64,000 nt of DNA. Source: Aquabacter sp965279295 (GTDB lineage: Bacteria > Pseudomonadota > Alphaproteobacteria > Rhizobiales > Xanthobacteraceae). Where the stretch lies: NCBI GenBank assembly GCA_965279295.1, contig CBDIHQ010000018.1; one strand, 5' to 3'. Positions 34,804 to 43,945 of this stretch are shown here, one piece after another (the stretch's first letter is position 1; each line of letters opens with the position of its first letter). The notes beneath the pieces were generated by a model, which saw only the letters and a program-made list of their open reading frames with translations, ran no database searches and was not told where the DNA came from. Both the position numbers and the translations under genes were made by a program.

Positions 34804-35238
34804 TCAAGCGCGTCCGAGGACCCGCACCTGCGACAGGCTGACCGCCCCCTTGGCGTCGCGGCAGGCCGAACCCTGAACCCAATGCTCGCCGCGCGTGTCC
34901 ACCACGCCGATGCGGAAATCGCGACAACCGTCCGCCGCAGCCGTCCCGAGCGGCGTGGCGGTGCCGCGCGCGCCGGTCTTAGCGTTGTCCCAGGGAATAC
35001 TTGGTGCGGCATCGCGGGAGGACAGCGCCTGCTCCAGGGCCATCTTCGCCTGCGCCCAATCGCCGGTGGCGATCCCGGGAGGCGCATCGCCCGCCGGCAC
35101 CGGCAGTGAGACCGGCTGGACTTTGATGGAGCCTGTGACAATGGGATCAGCGGTCTCGCCGAACTGCATGGCGCCGCAACCCGGCAGCAGCAGCATGCAA
35201 AGCAGAAGACCAGCACAGCCCGCTGGGCGCGTGCCCAT
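34804..35238 (-). CDS. RT0821/Lpp0805-type surface lipoprotein
   Basis: A 144-residue lipoprotein: a lipobox LLLPGC at residue about 21, then a short domain with MALEQALSSRDAAPSIPWDNAKTG, DGCRDFRIGVV and HWVQGSACRDAKGAV. The two later Cys may form a disulfide. This family is common beside pdxH in Hyphomicrobiales, as here. Function is unknown; the mature protein probably sits in the outer or inner membrane. Confidence 0.82.
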   Translation of the reverse strand: MGTRPAGCAGLLLCMLLLPGCGAMQFGETADPIVTGSIKVQPVSLPVPAGDAPPGIATGDWAQAKMALEQALSSRDAAPSIPWDNAKTGARGTATPLGTAAADGCRDFRIGVVDTRGEHWVQGSACRDAKGAVSLSQVRVLGRA

Positions 35239-35318
35239 GGCCGTCCTATATAAGAGCCGCGCGGCGCGACCCGGAAACACACGTACCAGATGACGCCGCA
35301 CGGCAAAGGCCCCTACGC

Positions 35319-35957
35319 ATGTCCGACCTCTCCATGGAAGCCCTAAACCCGTTAACATCAGATGATTTCACGCAAGCCGGCGAACCTTTTCGCTTGTTTG
35401 CCGCATGGTTGGAGGATGCGAAGCGGTCCGAGCCGAACGATCCCAACGCCATGACGCTCGCGACGGTGGATGCCGAGGGTCTCCCCGATGCCCGCATGGT
35501 GCTGCTCAATGGCTTTGACCCTAGGGGTTTCGTGTTCTTCACCAACACCAAAAGCGCCAAGGGCACGGAGCTTGCCGGCCAGCCGCGCGCGGCGCTGGTG
35601 TTTCACTGGAAATCGCTGCGCCGCCAGGTCCGGGTGCGCGGCCCTGTGGAGCGTGTCAGCGACGCGGAGGCCGACGCCTATTTCGCCACCCGCCCGCGCC
35701 TGTCGCAGATCGGTGCCTGGGCGAGCAAGCAATCCCGCCCGCTGGAGGGACGCTTCGCTCTGGAAGCGGCGGTGGCGGCCACCACTGCGCGCTATGGGTT
35801 AGGCAGCGTGCCCCGTCCGCCGCACTGGACCGGCTTCCGCGTGGTGCCGAGAGCCGTGGAATTCTGGCACGATCGCCCGTTCCGCCTGCACGACCGCGTG
35901 GTGTTCAAGCGCGAGACCGCGACCGCCGAATGGGACAAGACACGTCTTTTCCCGTGA
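35319..35957 (+). CDS. pdxH: Pyridoxamine 5'-phosphate oxidase
   Basis: FMN-dependent last step of pyridoxal phosphate synthesis. The 212-residue protein has the N-terminal FMN-binding split-barrel (NAMTLATVDAEGLPDARMVL, then FVFFTNTKSAKG) and the C-terminal PNPOx dimerisation domain (PHWTGFRVVPRAVEFWHDRP, KTRLFP at the end). Length is normal. It is divergent from the lipoprotein gene. Confidence 0.95.
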   Translation: MSDLSMEALNPLTSDDFTQAGEPFRLFAAWLEDAKRSEPNDPNAMTLATVDAEGLPDARMVLLNGFDPRGFVFFTNTKSAKGTELAGQPRAALVFHWKSLRRQVRVRGPVERVSDAEADAYFATRPRLSQIGAWASKQSRPLEGRFALEAAVAATTARYGLGSVPRPPHWTGFRVVPRAVEFWHDRPFRLHDRVVFKRETATAEWDKTRLFP

Positions 35958-36040
35958 TCCTTGACGCGGCGGCGCGCATTGTGCTGCTCAATGCCCTGAT
36001 GCCCGCGCCATTTTTTGCGGCGCCGAACACCTGAGAGCCC

Positions 36041-36790
36041 ATGGCCCCAGCTTCAAACCAGTCGCCACGCACCATGCTGCTCACCGGAGCCTCCCGTGGC
36101 ATCGGCCATGCCACCGTCAAGCGTTTCTCCAGCGCCGGCTGGCGCGTGATCACCTGCTCGCGCCATGCCTTTCCCGAGCAGTGCCCCTGGGCGGCGGGGC
36201 CGGAGGACCATATTCAGATTGATCTTTCCGACCCCACGAACATGGATTCGGCGATCGCCGAGATCCGAAGCCGCCTGCCCAATGGCGAACTGCACGCGCT
36301 GGTGAACAATGCGGGAATCTCGCCCAAAGGCGCCGGCGGCGTGCGGCTCGGCACGCTCGACACCGAGCGCGAAACCTGGATGCATGTGTTCCAGGTGAAT
36401 TTCTTCGCGCCGATCTTCCTGGCACGCGGCCTCATCAACGAATTGGAGGCGGCGCGCGGTTCGGTGGTGAATGTCACCTCCATCGCCGGCTCACGCGTCC
36501 ACCCGTTCGCGGGCGCGGCCTATGCCACCTCAAAAGCGGCGCTCGCTGGACTGACACGGGAGATGGCGCGGGATTTCGGACGGCGCGGCGTGCGCGTGAA
36601 CGCCATCGCGCCGGGCGAGATCGACACCGCCATCCTCTCTCCGGGCACCGACAAGATCGTCGCGGACATCCCCCTGCGCCGGCTCGGCACGCCGGACGAG
36701 GTGGCGAAGATCATCTATGTGCTGTGCACTGAGACCTCCTCCTACCTCAACGGCGCGGAAATCCACATCGACGGCGGCCAGAACGTTTAG
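36041..36790 (+). CDS. Short-chain dehydrogenase/reductase
   Basis: A 249-residue SDR with the NAD(P)-binding motif TGASRGIG, the structural NNAG motif, and the catalytic Ser-Tyr-Lys set (TSIAG ... AYATSKAAL). The substrate is unknown. The stop overlaps the convergent corA stop by a few bases. It follows pdxH by 83 bp and may be co-transcribed. Confidence 0.9.
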   Translation: MAPASNQSPRTMLLTGASRGIGHATVKRFSSAGWRVITCSRHAFPEQCPWAAGPEDHIQIDLSDPTNMDSAIAEIRSRLPNGELHALVNNAGISPKGAGGVRLGTLDTERETWMHVFQVNFFAPIFLARGLINELEAARGSVVNVTSIAGSRVHPFAGAAYATSKAALAGLTREMARDFGRRGVRVNAIAPGEIDTAILSPGTDKIVADIPLRRLGTPDEVAKIIYVLCTETSSYLNGAEIHIDGGQNV

Positions 36791-37755
36791 AGCCAGCCGC
36801 GCCACTTGAAGAACAGGTAGGGGGTGATCGCCGAGATCACCATCGCGACCAGCGCCACCGGGTAGCCCGCCACGACATGCAGCTCCGGCATGTGCTCGAA
36901 GTTCATGCCATAGATCGAGGCGATCAGCGTCGGCGGCATGAACACCACCGAGAGAACGGCGAATATCTTGATGATGTTGTTCTGCTCCAGGCTCACCAGG
37001 CCGACAGTTCCGTCGAGCATGAACTGAAGCTTGTTCGCGAGGAAGTTCGCGTAATCCGAAAGCCCCTGCACGTCCCGCGACATGCTCTTGATGTCGCCCT
37101 GCAGGTCGCCCTTGAGCGGCGCGCCATCACCGCTGGTTCCGAGAAAGGCAAGAAGGCGGGAGAGCGAATTGAGCGCCTCGCGGGCGTAGGAGGTCAGTCC
37201 CTCCTTGCGTCCGACATGAGTGAGAATGGCGCGGTAATCCCGGTTGCGACTGCCGTCGCGCTCGAATATGCGCTTGGACAGGCGCTCGATATCCTGCCCG
37301 GACTGCTCCAGGACGTCAGCGGTGCGGTCGACGATGGATTCCAGCAGATTGACCAGCACCAGTTCGCCCGTGGTGTTGGCCGGGCAGGCCTTTTCCATCC
37401 GACCCGCAAAAGTCGTGAACGGACGCGGCGAGGCGTAGCGCACAGTGACCAGCTTGCCGTTGGCAAGAATAAAGGAGACAGGCGTAACGTAAGGCGTGTC
37501 GGCATCCCCGCCACACAGCACCGAAAGCGTCATGTATCGCGCGGTGCCTTCCGTATAGAGACGGCTGGAAGGCTCGATCTTGCGCATTTCTTCGCGTGTG
37601 GGCACTTCCACGCCCACCGCGCGCTCGACCAACTTATCCTCGTCATTCTCAGGAGAAACGAGGTCGAGCCAGACCGCATCGGCGGGAGCTTCCGCGCCGG
37701 GGTCCACTGATCGGGGGCGCAAAGCGCCCCCGGACACCACATAAGCAACCAGCAT
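36787..37755 (-). CDS. corA: CorA-family divalent cation transporter
   Basis: A 322-residue protein with a long cytoplasmic N-terminal domain and two C-terminal membrane helices, ending with the selectivity motif YGMNFEHMPEL and a basic tail (FKWRGWL). CorA forms pentamers that conduct Mg2+, sometimes Co2+ or Ni2+. I chose the ATG at 37755; the frame could extend upstream without homology. Its stop overlaps the SDR stop on the other strand. Confidence 0.93.
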   Translation of the reverse strand: MLVAYVVSGGALRPRSVDPGAEAPADAVWLDLVSPENDEDKLVERAVGVEVPTREEMRKIEPSSRLYTEGTARYMTLSVLCGGDADTPYVTPVSFILANGKLVTVRYASPRPFTTFAGRMEKACPANTTGELVLVNLLESIVDRTADVLEQSGQDIERLSKRIFERDGSRNRDYRAILTHVGRKEGLTSYAREALNSLSRLLAFLGTSGDGAPLKGDLQGDIKSMSRDVQGLSDYANFLANKLQFMLDGTVGLVSLEQNNIIKIFAVLSVVFMPPTLIASIYGMNFEHMPELHVVAGYPVALVAMVISAITPYLFFKWRGWL

Positions 37756-37876
37756 GTCCGTCCTCGCCAGCCCCGGCACCGCGCCCTGCCTCGGTGACAC
37801 CCATGTGGGTGCCCCTGAGCGGCAATCCAGGCCGGCAGCAGTGCCGCCGGTCGATCAGGCGATCAAACGAGAAAAA

Positions 37877-38083
37877 TCAGGCCGCGAAATGTTCGATATC
37901 GCGAAGCGTTACGACCTTCTTCGGCTCAGCGCCGGCGGTCGACTTCGCCTGGCCGGCATAACGGGCGGCAGCGGCAACAGCCGTGATCCCGATCTCACGC
38001 CACTGCTCCGACTGGACGGTGAAGTGGTCCTTGCCGGCTTCCGCGCGCACGGACTTTTCCTGCACGCCTTGGACATTCGACAT
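37877..38083 (-). CDS. Small protein of unknown function (68 aa)
   Basis: A 68-residue frame with a strong ribosome site, GGGAG, six bases before the ATG at 38083 (a second ATG directly upstream is too close). The sequence contains HFTVQSEQWREIGITAVAAA and ends VVTLRDIEHFAA. No family is recognised. The ribosome site and composition support a real gene. A perfect palindrome lies 16 bp upstream of the start. Confidence 0.6.
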   Translation of the reverse strand: MSNVQGVQEKSVRAEAGKDHFTVQSEQWREIGITAVAAAARYAGQAKSTAGAEPKKVVTLRDIEHFAA

Positions 38084-38393
38084 CATAAACTCCCTTACTT
38101 AGGCGCTCTGCCTAAAACAGAAGCGCCGTCTTGTGAAGACCTCAGACAGATGGTGTGCAACTGCGTCGAAACTGTGCAGATGCAGCGACGGCACCAAGGT
38201 CTTAGTGGGAAGCATTGCCCAAACCTTCCAACGACCAGTTAACGGGTTACGAAAGGGCAGAGGTTGAGACATTTTTGCCACGTCTTTGACGCACCGCACA
38301 GAGGCGGCTTTGTGGCCCCTTCTAGGCGGGCCCGCATTCCGCTAATCGGAACCAACTCGCGTTTTCGTTCACCATGATTCTTACGAGGCGGAT
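38084..38393. other. Intergenic region
   Basis: 310 bp between the divergent 68-residue gene and the L,D-transpeptidase gene. Apart from the palindrome at 38099-38115 I see no gene and no clear promoter pair. A GGAAC at 38347 followed too closely by CGTT does not have EcfG spacing. Confidence 0.5.
38099..38115. promoter_or_regulatory. Perfect palindrome upstream of the 68-aa gene
   Basis: TTAGGC-N5-GCCTAA, a 17-bp perfect dyad just before the ribosome site of the 68-residue gene. It could be an operator or a short 5'-UTR hairpin. Confidence 0.4.
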
Positions 38394-38996
38394 ATGACGT
38401 TGCGAACGATCGCGGCTGTCCTGCTTGGACTTCTTTTGGCGGGGTGTGTGACCTCGGTGCAGCAAGCGGCGCCCGAGGCCTCCCTCAAGCCTCGCGACAA
38501 GCAACTGCTTGCCAATGCGCCTTATCCCAAGGTGAAGCCGGACGGCATGTTTGCCCGGCACATCGTCGAATACACCGGCAAGGAAAAGCCAGGCACCATC
38601 GTCGTCGATACCGACAAGAAGTTCCTGTACTTCGTGCAGGGCGACGGCAGCGCTATCCGCTACGGTGTGACCGTGGGCGAAGAGAGCCTCGCGTTCCGTG
38701 GCGATGCCAAGGTCGGCCGCAAGGCTGAATGGCCGAGCTGGACCCCGACGGCGGAAATCCACCAGCGCATCGCCGGCCTGCCCTCCTATGTCGGCCCCGG
38801 CCCGCATAATCCCATGGGTGCCCGAGCGCTGTATCTCTACCAGGGCCAGACCGACACCCTGTTCCGCATCCACGGCACCAACCAGCCGGAACTGCTGGGG
38901 CAGGCTATCTCCTCCGGCTGCATCCGCATGCTGAACGAGGACGTGATCGACCTCTACAATCGCGTGCCGGTGGGCGCGTCGGTGGTCGTTCTCTAA
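38394..38996 (+). CDS. L,D-transpeptidase lipoprotein (YkuD family)
   Basis: A 200-residue lipoprotein: signal with lipobox LLLAGC, then a YkuD catalytic domain (IVVDTDKKFLYFVQGDGSAI) ending in the active-site motif HGTN ... SSGCIRM, where Cys is the nucleophile. Such enzymes form 3-3 peptidoglycan crosslinks or attach outer-membrane proteins to peptidoglycan in the periplasm. GAGGCGG precedes the ATG, and a terminator follows. Confidence 0.93.
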   Translation: MTLRTIAAVLLGLLLAGCVTSVQQAAPEASLKPRDKQLLANAPYPKVKPDGMFARHIVEYTGKEKPGTIVVDTDKKFLYFVQGDGSAIRYGVTVGEESLAFRGDAKVGRKAEWPSWTPTAEIHQRIAGLPSYVGPGPHNPMGARALYLYQGQTDTLFRIHGTNQPELLGQAISSGCIRMLNEDVIDLYNRVPVGASVVVL

Positions 38997-39019
38997 ACGC
39001 TGCGCCACCTTGGTGATCT

Positions 39020-39055
39020 GAAAATGCCCGGCTTCGTCCGGGCATTTTCTTTTTT
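39020..39055 (+). terminator. Rho-independent terminator
   Basis: Perfect 12-bp stem GAAAATGCCCGG / CCGGGCATTTTC with a 6-nt loop, followed by TTTTTT. It ends the L,D-transpeptidase gene. Confidence 0.93.
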
Positions 39056-39087
39056 CAGGCCTCGGGGGTCACAGATCTTGGGGCGTC

Positions 39088-40275
39088 TCAGGTTCTGGGC
39101 GCTGGGGCTACCGGCCTGGAACGCGGGAGGCTTGCGGGACGGCGCGGAGGCAGCGGCACGTCAGCGGCCTCATCCTCTTCCGGCTCGGCCTCGGCGCCCT
39201 TCGCGGTGGCTTGCCCGGCCTGTTCGCTCTGCGGGGCCGCAGCAACGACACTGCGGCCCGCCGGCTCGGTGCGGGCGACCTGCGGCGGGGTTGGCGTCTT
39301 GATCTTCCAGCGGCAGAGCCTGATGTCGAGGCGGCGCACCGCGAGGTCCACATGGATGTGGTCTTCGTGGAAACCATCGGAACCTGGACCCAGCACCGTG
39401 CTGAAACGCGCGCAGGCAGAGTCTTTCATGGCGTTCTGGAAGTCGATCGGCATGGTGCCGTTCTTGACCTCGATTACCCGCTTGTCGGCGAGCGTATAGC
39501 CGTAAGTGTCGAAAGCGTTCCCCATGCCGTGCTCGCTCATTCTCGCGCCCTTAACGCGGTTGCGCGGCCGGCAATCGTAGGAATCCGCCACCCTGACGGT
39601 CTCAACACGCGTGCCGAGCGCGGCGGCGGCGGGGCCGATATCCTCGCGTATCCAGGCGGCGATGGCGACAGCGGCCTCGCATCGCAGCGTGGCGGCCGGA
39701 CTGAGCGTCGCGAGATTTCCGTCCGCCAGCCGCACCGCGGTCAGCCGAACCGGCACCGGAAGCGAGCAGCCGGATGCCTGCGGTACAGGGGGAGCCCGCT
39801 CCGCGATGATCGTCTGCTGTTCAACCAGCCCGGCGCACAGGGCGGGCAATTGACCGGGCGCGAGGCCGGCTGCCTCCGCGCTCGCGGCGGCAGCATCGGG
39901 CGCCGGGGGCAAGGCGGCGCGCGCCGGTGAACCCTGACTGGGCATCGACTGACCGGGCGCGGGCTGACCGAGCGATACTTGCGCATTGCTGGGCAGATCC
40001 TCCTCGATCTCGTCATCCCCCAGATCCATCGGCCGAGGCTCGGGAAAGGGGACGTTCGCGATCGGAAGACGGGCCTGGGTGCGGGGCGGGGACGACGCAC
40101 CGGCGGAAGCGGCATTCGGGCGCGGGGTGGGTACCGGCTGCGCTGCGGCCATCTCGAAACCAAGGCTAAGCCCCGCGACCAAGGCAACGGCGGAAAGCCC
40201 CCCCCGCCGCGTGGCCGGGCCGATTGCCGCCACTGCGGACGACATATAGGGGGCGGGAAATCGACGTCGCATCAT
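39088..40275 (-). CDS. Extensin-like family protein
   Basis: About 395 residues. An N-terminal hydrophobic segment (LSAVALVAGLSLGFEMAAA) probably exports it. A long Pro/Ala-rich spacer follows, then an extensin_like_C domain with ALCAGLVEQQTIIAERAPP, GCSLPVPVRLTAVRL, MSEHGMGNAFDTYGY, and GPGSDGFHEDHIHVDLA. The conserved His/Asp motifs recall peptidoglycan-active DD-carboxypeptidase-like folds. The family is widespread in Hyphomicrobiales, with no settled function. The start is uncertain (40275 has no clear ribosome site). The C-terminal tail is rich in Glu, Pro and Arg. Confidence 0.82.
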   Translation of the reverse strand: MMRRRFPAPYMSSAVAAIGPATRRGGLSAVALVAGLSLGFEMAAAQPVPTPRPNAASAGASSPPRTQARLPIANVPFPEPRPMDLGDDEIEEDLPSNAQVSLGQPAPGQSMPSQGSPARAALPPAPDAAAASAEAAGLAPGQLPALCAGLVEQQTIIAERAPPVPQASGCSLPVPVRLTAVRLADGNLATLSPAATLRCEAAVAIAAWIREDIGPAAAALGTRVETVRVADSYDCRPRNRVKGARMSEHGMGNAFDTYGYTLADKRVIEVKNGTMPIDFQNAMKDSACARFSTVLGPGSDGFHEDHIHVDLAVRRLDIRLCRWKIKTPTPPQVARTEPAGRSVVAAAPQSEQAGQATAKGAEAEPEEDEAADVPLPPRRPASLPRSRPVAPAPRT

Positions 40276-40489
40276 GGTGATCTTAGAAGCAGGATCGACG
40301 CGAGGGAAGCGTGCACTCGCACCCAGCGAATCCACAGCCGCTTCAAGCCCTTGAAGGGAGAGGCGATTTTTACCTCACCTTCGGCTTTACCAGCATCGCT
40401 TGCGCCTTCGATGTTGAAGAAGCCATCCACTCGTGATTGATGCACGGGACCGGCGGCATCCTGCGGCCGGTGTCTCGGATTGGGTTTCC

Positions 40490-41203
40490 ATGCGCGGCCT
40501 CAAGGCGCTGCTGTTCGACAAGGACGGCACGTTCGTCCACTTCGACCGCACCTGGGGCCCCTCCGCAGGTTTCGTTCTGCGCACGCTGGCGCAAGGCGAT
40601 GCCGCCGCGCTGAAGCGCCTGGAGGACGTGAGCGAATATCTGCCCGAAGAGGAACGCTTCCTGCCCTCCTCCCCGCTCGTCGCCGGTTCCTCCGCCCATT
40701 ACGGCCCGCTCTGGGCGCAGACGCTGGGCCGGCCCGCCGATGCGGAGTTCCTTGGCCTGATCGACCGGCTGTTCCGCGAAGCGGGCATGCGGCACCTCAC
40801 GCCCATCGGCCAGCCGGCGCAGGTGCTGGCCCGGCTGCATGAGGCCGGCCTGCGCCTCGCGGTCGTCACCAATGATGCGGAGGCCAATGCCCGGCAGCAG
40901 GCCGACGCCCTCGGCCTCACGCCCTATCTCGATGCGGTGCACGGCTATGACTCGGGATACGGCTCGAAGCCGGGTCCCGGCATGATCAGCGCCGTGGCGG
41001 CGCGCTTCTCCCTACCGCCGGCGACCATGGCGGTGGTCGGCGACAGCGCGCACGACCTTGCGGCCGCACATAGCGCCGGGGCAAAATTCATTCTGGTGCG
41101 CACTGGCCCTGCGCCGGTTGAACATCTCTATTATGAGGCGGATCTGGTGGTGGATTCCATCGACGATTTGCCCGCGCGCCTTCTGGAGACGGCAGCATGC
41201 TGA
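40490..41203 (+). CDS. HAD-family phosphatase
   Basis: A 237-residue HAD-IA hydrolase: motif I LFDKDGT (Asp nucleophile), motif II VVTND, and motif III/IV GSKPGPG and VVGDSAHDL. It probably acts on a small phosphorylated metabolite such as phosphoglycolate. I chose the ATG at 40490, where the family sequence starts; a longer frame begins at 40433. Its stop overlaps the next start as ATGCTGA, so the two are translationally coupled. Confidence 0.88.
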   Translation: MRGLKALLFDKDGTFVHFDRTWGPSAGFVLRTLAQGDAAALKRLEDVSEYLPEEERFLPSSPLVAGSSAHYGPLWAQTLGRPADAEFLGLIDRLFREAGMRHLTPIGQPAQVLARLHEAGLRLAVVTNDAEANARQQADALGLTPYLDAVHGYDSGYGSKPGPGMISAVAARFSLPPATMAVVGDSAHDLAAAHSAGAKFILVRTGPAPVEHLYYEADLVVDSIDDLPARLLETAAC

Positions 41204-41982
41204 TCAAGCGCAGCCTGTATGTGGAGGAGCGGTCTTCCGCGCTCGCGACATGGAGCCTGCGGCTGGCGCTGTTCTCCATTCCGGTCATCGCGCTGGCGGC
41301 CGCCCTTTATCGCGCCGACCTCCTGGCGTTTGAGCCGGCGGTTGCGACATTGGCGGTGGGGCTCGGCATGGCGCTTGTTGCGGGGCTCATCGCTATCGCC
41401 GCCTGCATCAGCATCTGGGAGAGCGGCTGGCGCGGGCTCGGCAAGGCCATTGGGGCGCTATTCATTACGCTGGGACTGTTGACCGGGCCGGCGGCAGTGC
41501 TGGCGCGTGGCCTCATGCTTCCCCCGCTCACCGACCTGTCCACCGACGTCGTCGATCCCCCGCGCTACCGCGCCATGGGCTTCGCCCGGCCAAGCGCGGC
41601 CAACCCGGTGACCTACCCTGGAGATACCGCCAGCGCGCTTCAGCGCATGGCCTATCCCGGCATCAAGCCGGTGGATCTCGACGCGACGCCCGAAGAAGCT
41701 TTCAATGCGGTGCTTAATTTGGTCAAAGCGCGGCGCTGGCACATCCTGGATGCGGTGCCACCGCGCGGCGGGGTCCGTGATGGCCAGATCGAGGCCGTTG
41801 CGCAGACGCCGATCATCGGCTTTCGCAACGACATCGTCATCCGCGTCCGCCCGACCCAACGCGGGGCGCGCGTAGATGTGCGCTCCGCGTCACGCTACGG
41901 CGTTCATGATCTGGGCGAAAACGCCTGGCGTATATCGAGGTTGATGGCGGACTTGTCGGCAGAGCGCAGAAAGCGTCCCTGA
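41197..41982 (+). CDS. DUF1499 domain membrane protein
   Basis: A 261-residue protein with three membrane segments in the first 105 residues, then a DUF1499 domain (AMGFARPSAANPVTYPG, EAFNAVLNLVKARRWHILD, GFRNDIVIRVRPTQRGARVDVRSASRYGVHDLG). The function of DUF1499 is unknown. It overlaps the HAD gene by 7 bp and overlaps the end of a minus-strand frame by 79 bp. Confidence 0.88.
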   Translation: MLIKRSLYVEERSSALATWSLRLALFSIPVIALAAALYRADLLAFEPAVATLAVGLGMALVAGLIAIAACISIWESGWRGLGKAIGALFITLGLLTGPAAVLARGLMLPPLTDLSTDVVDPPRYRAMGFARPSAANPVTYPGDTASALQRMAYPGIKPVDLDATPEEAFNAVLNLVKARRWHILDAVPPRGGVRDGQIEAVAQTPIIGFRNDIVIRVRPTQRGARVDVRSASRYGVHDLGENAWRISRLMADLSAERRKRP

Positions 41983-42386
41983 GCCTCCCCCTGGTAGGAA
42001 TCGAACCGCGCCTGCCGCAGGCTTGCCGCCGGCGTCGGCGCACGTCGGGGATGCGGATTTAGCCAGACCACGCGCAATCCGGGAACCACCGTTGTGGGCA
42101 TTGCGCTCTCATCCAATGCCACCGACGGCGAAATCGGCAAAGCTGCGGGCAATTCGACTGACGTTGTGACGCCTAATTCGGGTGCGCTTTCCGAATTGAA
42201 AGCGGCTGCGACCTTCCAATGACCGGGATTATTGTCCCAAGGCTCGTAATGATCCGCCAGTGTCGGTGCCAGGAATCGCTCGTCTTTAACAGGCGACCTT
42301 CCCCAAAGTGCCGCGCAGCAGGCCAATGAAACCATCAGCCAGCAAACTCCAAAACTCAGCGGCAGGACGGAAGGGATGGACGACAT
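41904..42386 (-). CDS. Small membrane-anchored protein of unknown function
   Basis: A 160-residue frame with GGGGAG about eight bases before the ATG. Residues 8-30 are hydrophobic (LSFGVCWLMVSLACCAALWG), suggesting a membrane anchor, followed by a Pro/Ser-rich soluble part. No family is recognised. The 3' end overlaps the end of the DUF1499 gene by 79 bp in the other direction, so either this gene or its far end may be spurious. Confidence 0.5.
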   Translation of the reverse strand: MSSIPSVLPLSFGVCWLMVSLACCAALWGRSPVKDERFLAPTLADHYEPWDNNPGHWKVAAAFNSESAPELGVTTSVELPAALPISPSVALDESAMPTTVVPGLRVVWLNPHPRRAPTPAASLRQARFDSYQGEAQGRFLRSADKSAINLDIRQAFSPRS

Positions 42387-42628
42387 TTTTCACTCCCCAT
42401 AGGCAGGCCTGTGAGAAGTTGAACGCCTATTCCTACAATAAAGTTTCACGCTCACTATTTACGCAGAGATACCAATTTATAATACGTAGACAAATAAATA
42501 TTCGCCCTTCTTTAACTTAAGATTCGCAAAGCGTTCCTGCCAATCACCCACAACCCTGGAGGGCTAAATCAGCTAATACTCTATCCTGAGGCTCGAAGGT
42601 TATGCGCGCTGGGCCAATTGGCTGGTCC

Positions 42629-43540
42629 TCACTGCGCTCGCGTGAAAATTGCATCGATAGCAAATTCGCCTTCGGTCGAGACGAGCCCCCGGCCCACAAG
42701 ATCCTCAAGATGCGCCAGCACTGTCAGGGACGCTGCGCCCACGAGGCGCGGGTCGAGGCCGATATAGATTCCGCGAACCAGATCCGGGATGGTGGAGGCA
42801 CGATCGAGACCCCGCAGGATCGCGGTCTCCCGGCTGCGGCGGTGCTTGAGATAGTCACGCACAAACGCCGGTGCATCGGTGATCGCAGGGCCGTGGCCGG
42901 GCAGATAGAGTTGCTCGGAGCGCAGGGCGAGCTTTTCGAGGGAGGCAACGTAATCCCCCATCGAACCATCAGGCGGCGCGACGATGGAGGTGGCCCAGCC
43001 CATCACATGGTCGCCCGAGAACAGAAGATTCTCCTGTTCGTGCGCGAACGCCAGATGGTTGGCGGTGTGACCCGGAGTCGCCACGGCGCGCAGCGACCAG
43101 CCGTCGCCCTCAATAGCGTCGCCGTCCTTCAGCACGATATCAGGGATAAAATCGACGTCCGCGCTCACGTCCAGCGGGTTCACTTCACCAACGCGCAGCG
43201 GGCGGGCGGGGCGATGAGGCCCCTCGCCCACCGTGGTCGCGCCGGTCGCGGCCACCACGGCGGCGCTGGCTGGAGAATGGTCGCGATGAGTGTGCGTGAT
43301 GACCACATGGGTCACGGTTTCCCCACGCACCGCGTCCAGCAAGGCGGCGACGTGAACCGGATCATCCGGGCCCGGATCAATGATGGCGACGCGCCCGCGA
43401 CCCACGATATAGGTGCACGTACCCGTGAATGTGAACGGCGAGGGATTGGGTGCAAGAATACGCCTTACGTTCGGCGTCACTTGGTCCACCTGCCCTGCGG
43501 CAACGTCGAACTTACGATTGAAGGGAATATCGTCGCTCAT
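42629..43540 (-). CDS. Metallo-beta-lactamase-fold hydrolase (LACTB2-like)
   Basis: A 303-residue protein with the zinc motif THTHRDHS, further ligands in TPGHTANHLAF and SGDHVMGW, and a C-terminal winged helix-like part (LTVLAHLEDLVGRGLVSTEG). This is the LACTB2/glyoxalase-II-like branch; proposed substrates are thioesters or RNA. It is divergent from the first of three secreted Cys-rich genes. Confidence 0.9.
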   Translation of the reverse strand: MSDDIPFNRKFDVAAGQVDQVTPNVRRILAPNPSPFTFTGTCTYIVGRGRVAIIDPGPDDPVHVAALLDAVRGETVTHVVITHTHRDHSPASAAVVAATGATTVGEGPHRPARPLRVGEVNPLDVSADVDFIPDIVLKDGDAIEGDGWSLRAVATPGHTANHLAFAHEQENLLFSGDHVMGWATSIVAPPDGSMGDYVASLEKLALRSEQLYLPGHGPAITDAPAFVRDYLKHRRSRETAILRGLDRASTIPDLVRGIYIGLDPRLVGAASLTVLAHLEDLVGRGLVSTEGEFAIDAIFTRAQ

Positions 43541-43607
43541 ACGCGATCCTTATCAGGACGCAGATGGTATCGAAAGCCAGCGAAACGCACCGACTCGGAG
43601 GACAATC

Positions 43608-43916
43608 ATGCGCCAATCAAGCCGCCTCTCCCTGATTCTGCTTGCCTTCAGTGTGACGGCGCCGGTCGCCGCCAGCGCGCAGGACTTTCCCAACACCCTC
43701 AACATGACATGTGCGCAAGCCACCGCCATGGTGAACAGCCAGGGTGCCGTGACGCTCAGCACCGGACCGAACATTTTCAATCGCTACGTCAAGGACGCCG
43801 CCTCCTGCACCGCGGACCAGGTGACCAAGGAACAATGGGTCCAGACCAGCGATCAGCAGCAGTGCGCCATCGGCTCCACCTGCGTCGACCCCAGCAACCT
43901 GGGCGGCGGGCGCTGA
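43608..43916 (+). CDS. Small secreted four-Cys protein, copy 1
   Basis: A 102-residue exported protein (signal LSLILLAFSVTAPVAASA). The mature domain has four Cys in the pattern MTCAQATAMVNSQGAV ... ASCTADQVTKEQWV ... QQCAIGSTC, so two disulfides are likely. GGAGG lies six bases before the ATG. It is a tandem paralog of the next gene, 29 bp downstream, and resembles small secreted hypothetical proteins of Hyphomicrobiales. Function is unknown. Confidence 0.8.
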   Translation: MRQSSRLSLILLAFSVTAPVAASAQDFPNTLNMTCAQATAMVNSQGAVTLSTGPNIFNRYVKDAASCTADQVTKEQWVQTSDQQQCAIGSTCVDPSNLGGGR

Positions 43917-43945
43917 GCGGGGCGAACGCTCCCAAGGAGAACACA

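Noticed and set aside
38347..38371. A possible second EcfG promoter before the L,D-transpeptidase (GGAAC then CGTT).
   Set aside because: The spacer is about 13 bases; EcfG needs 16-17.
41990..42010. A tRNA-like 3' end (CGAACC ... TGGTAGG read on the plus strand, GGTTCGATTCC on the minus strand).
   Set aside because: The T-stem halves do not pair, no acceptor or anticodon arm follows, and the stretch is within a reading frame. It is a chance match.
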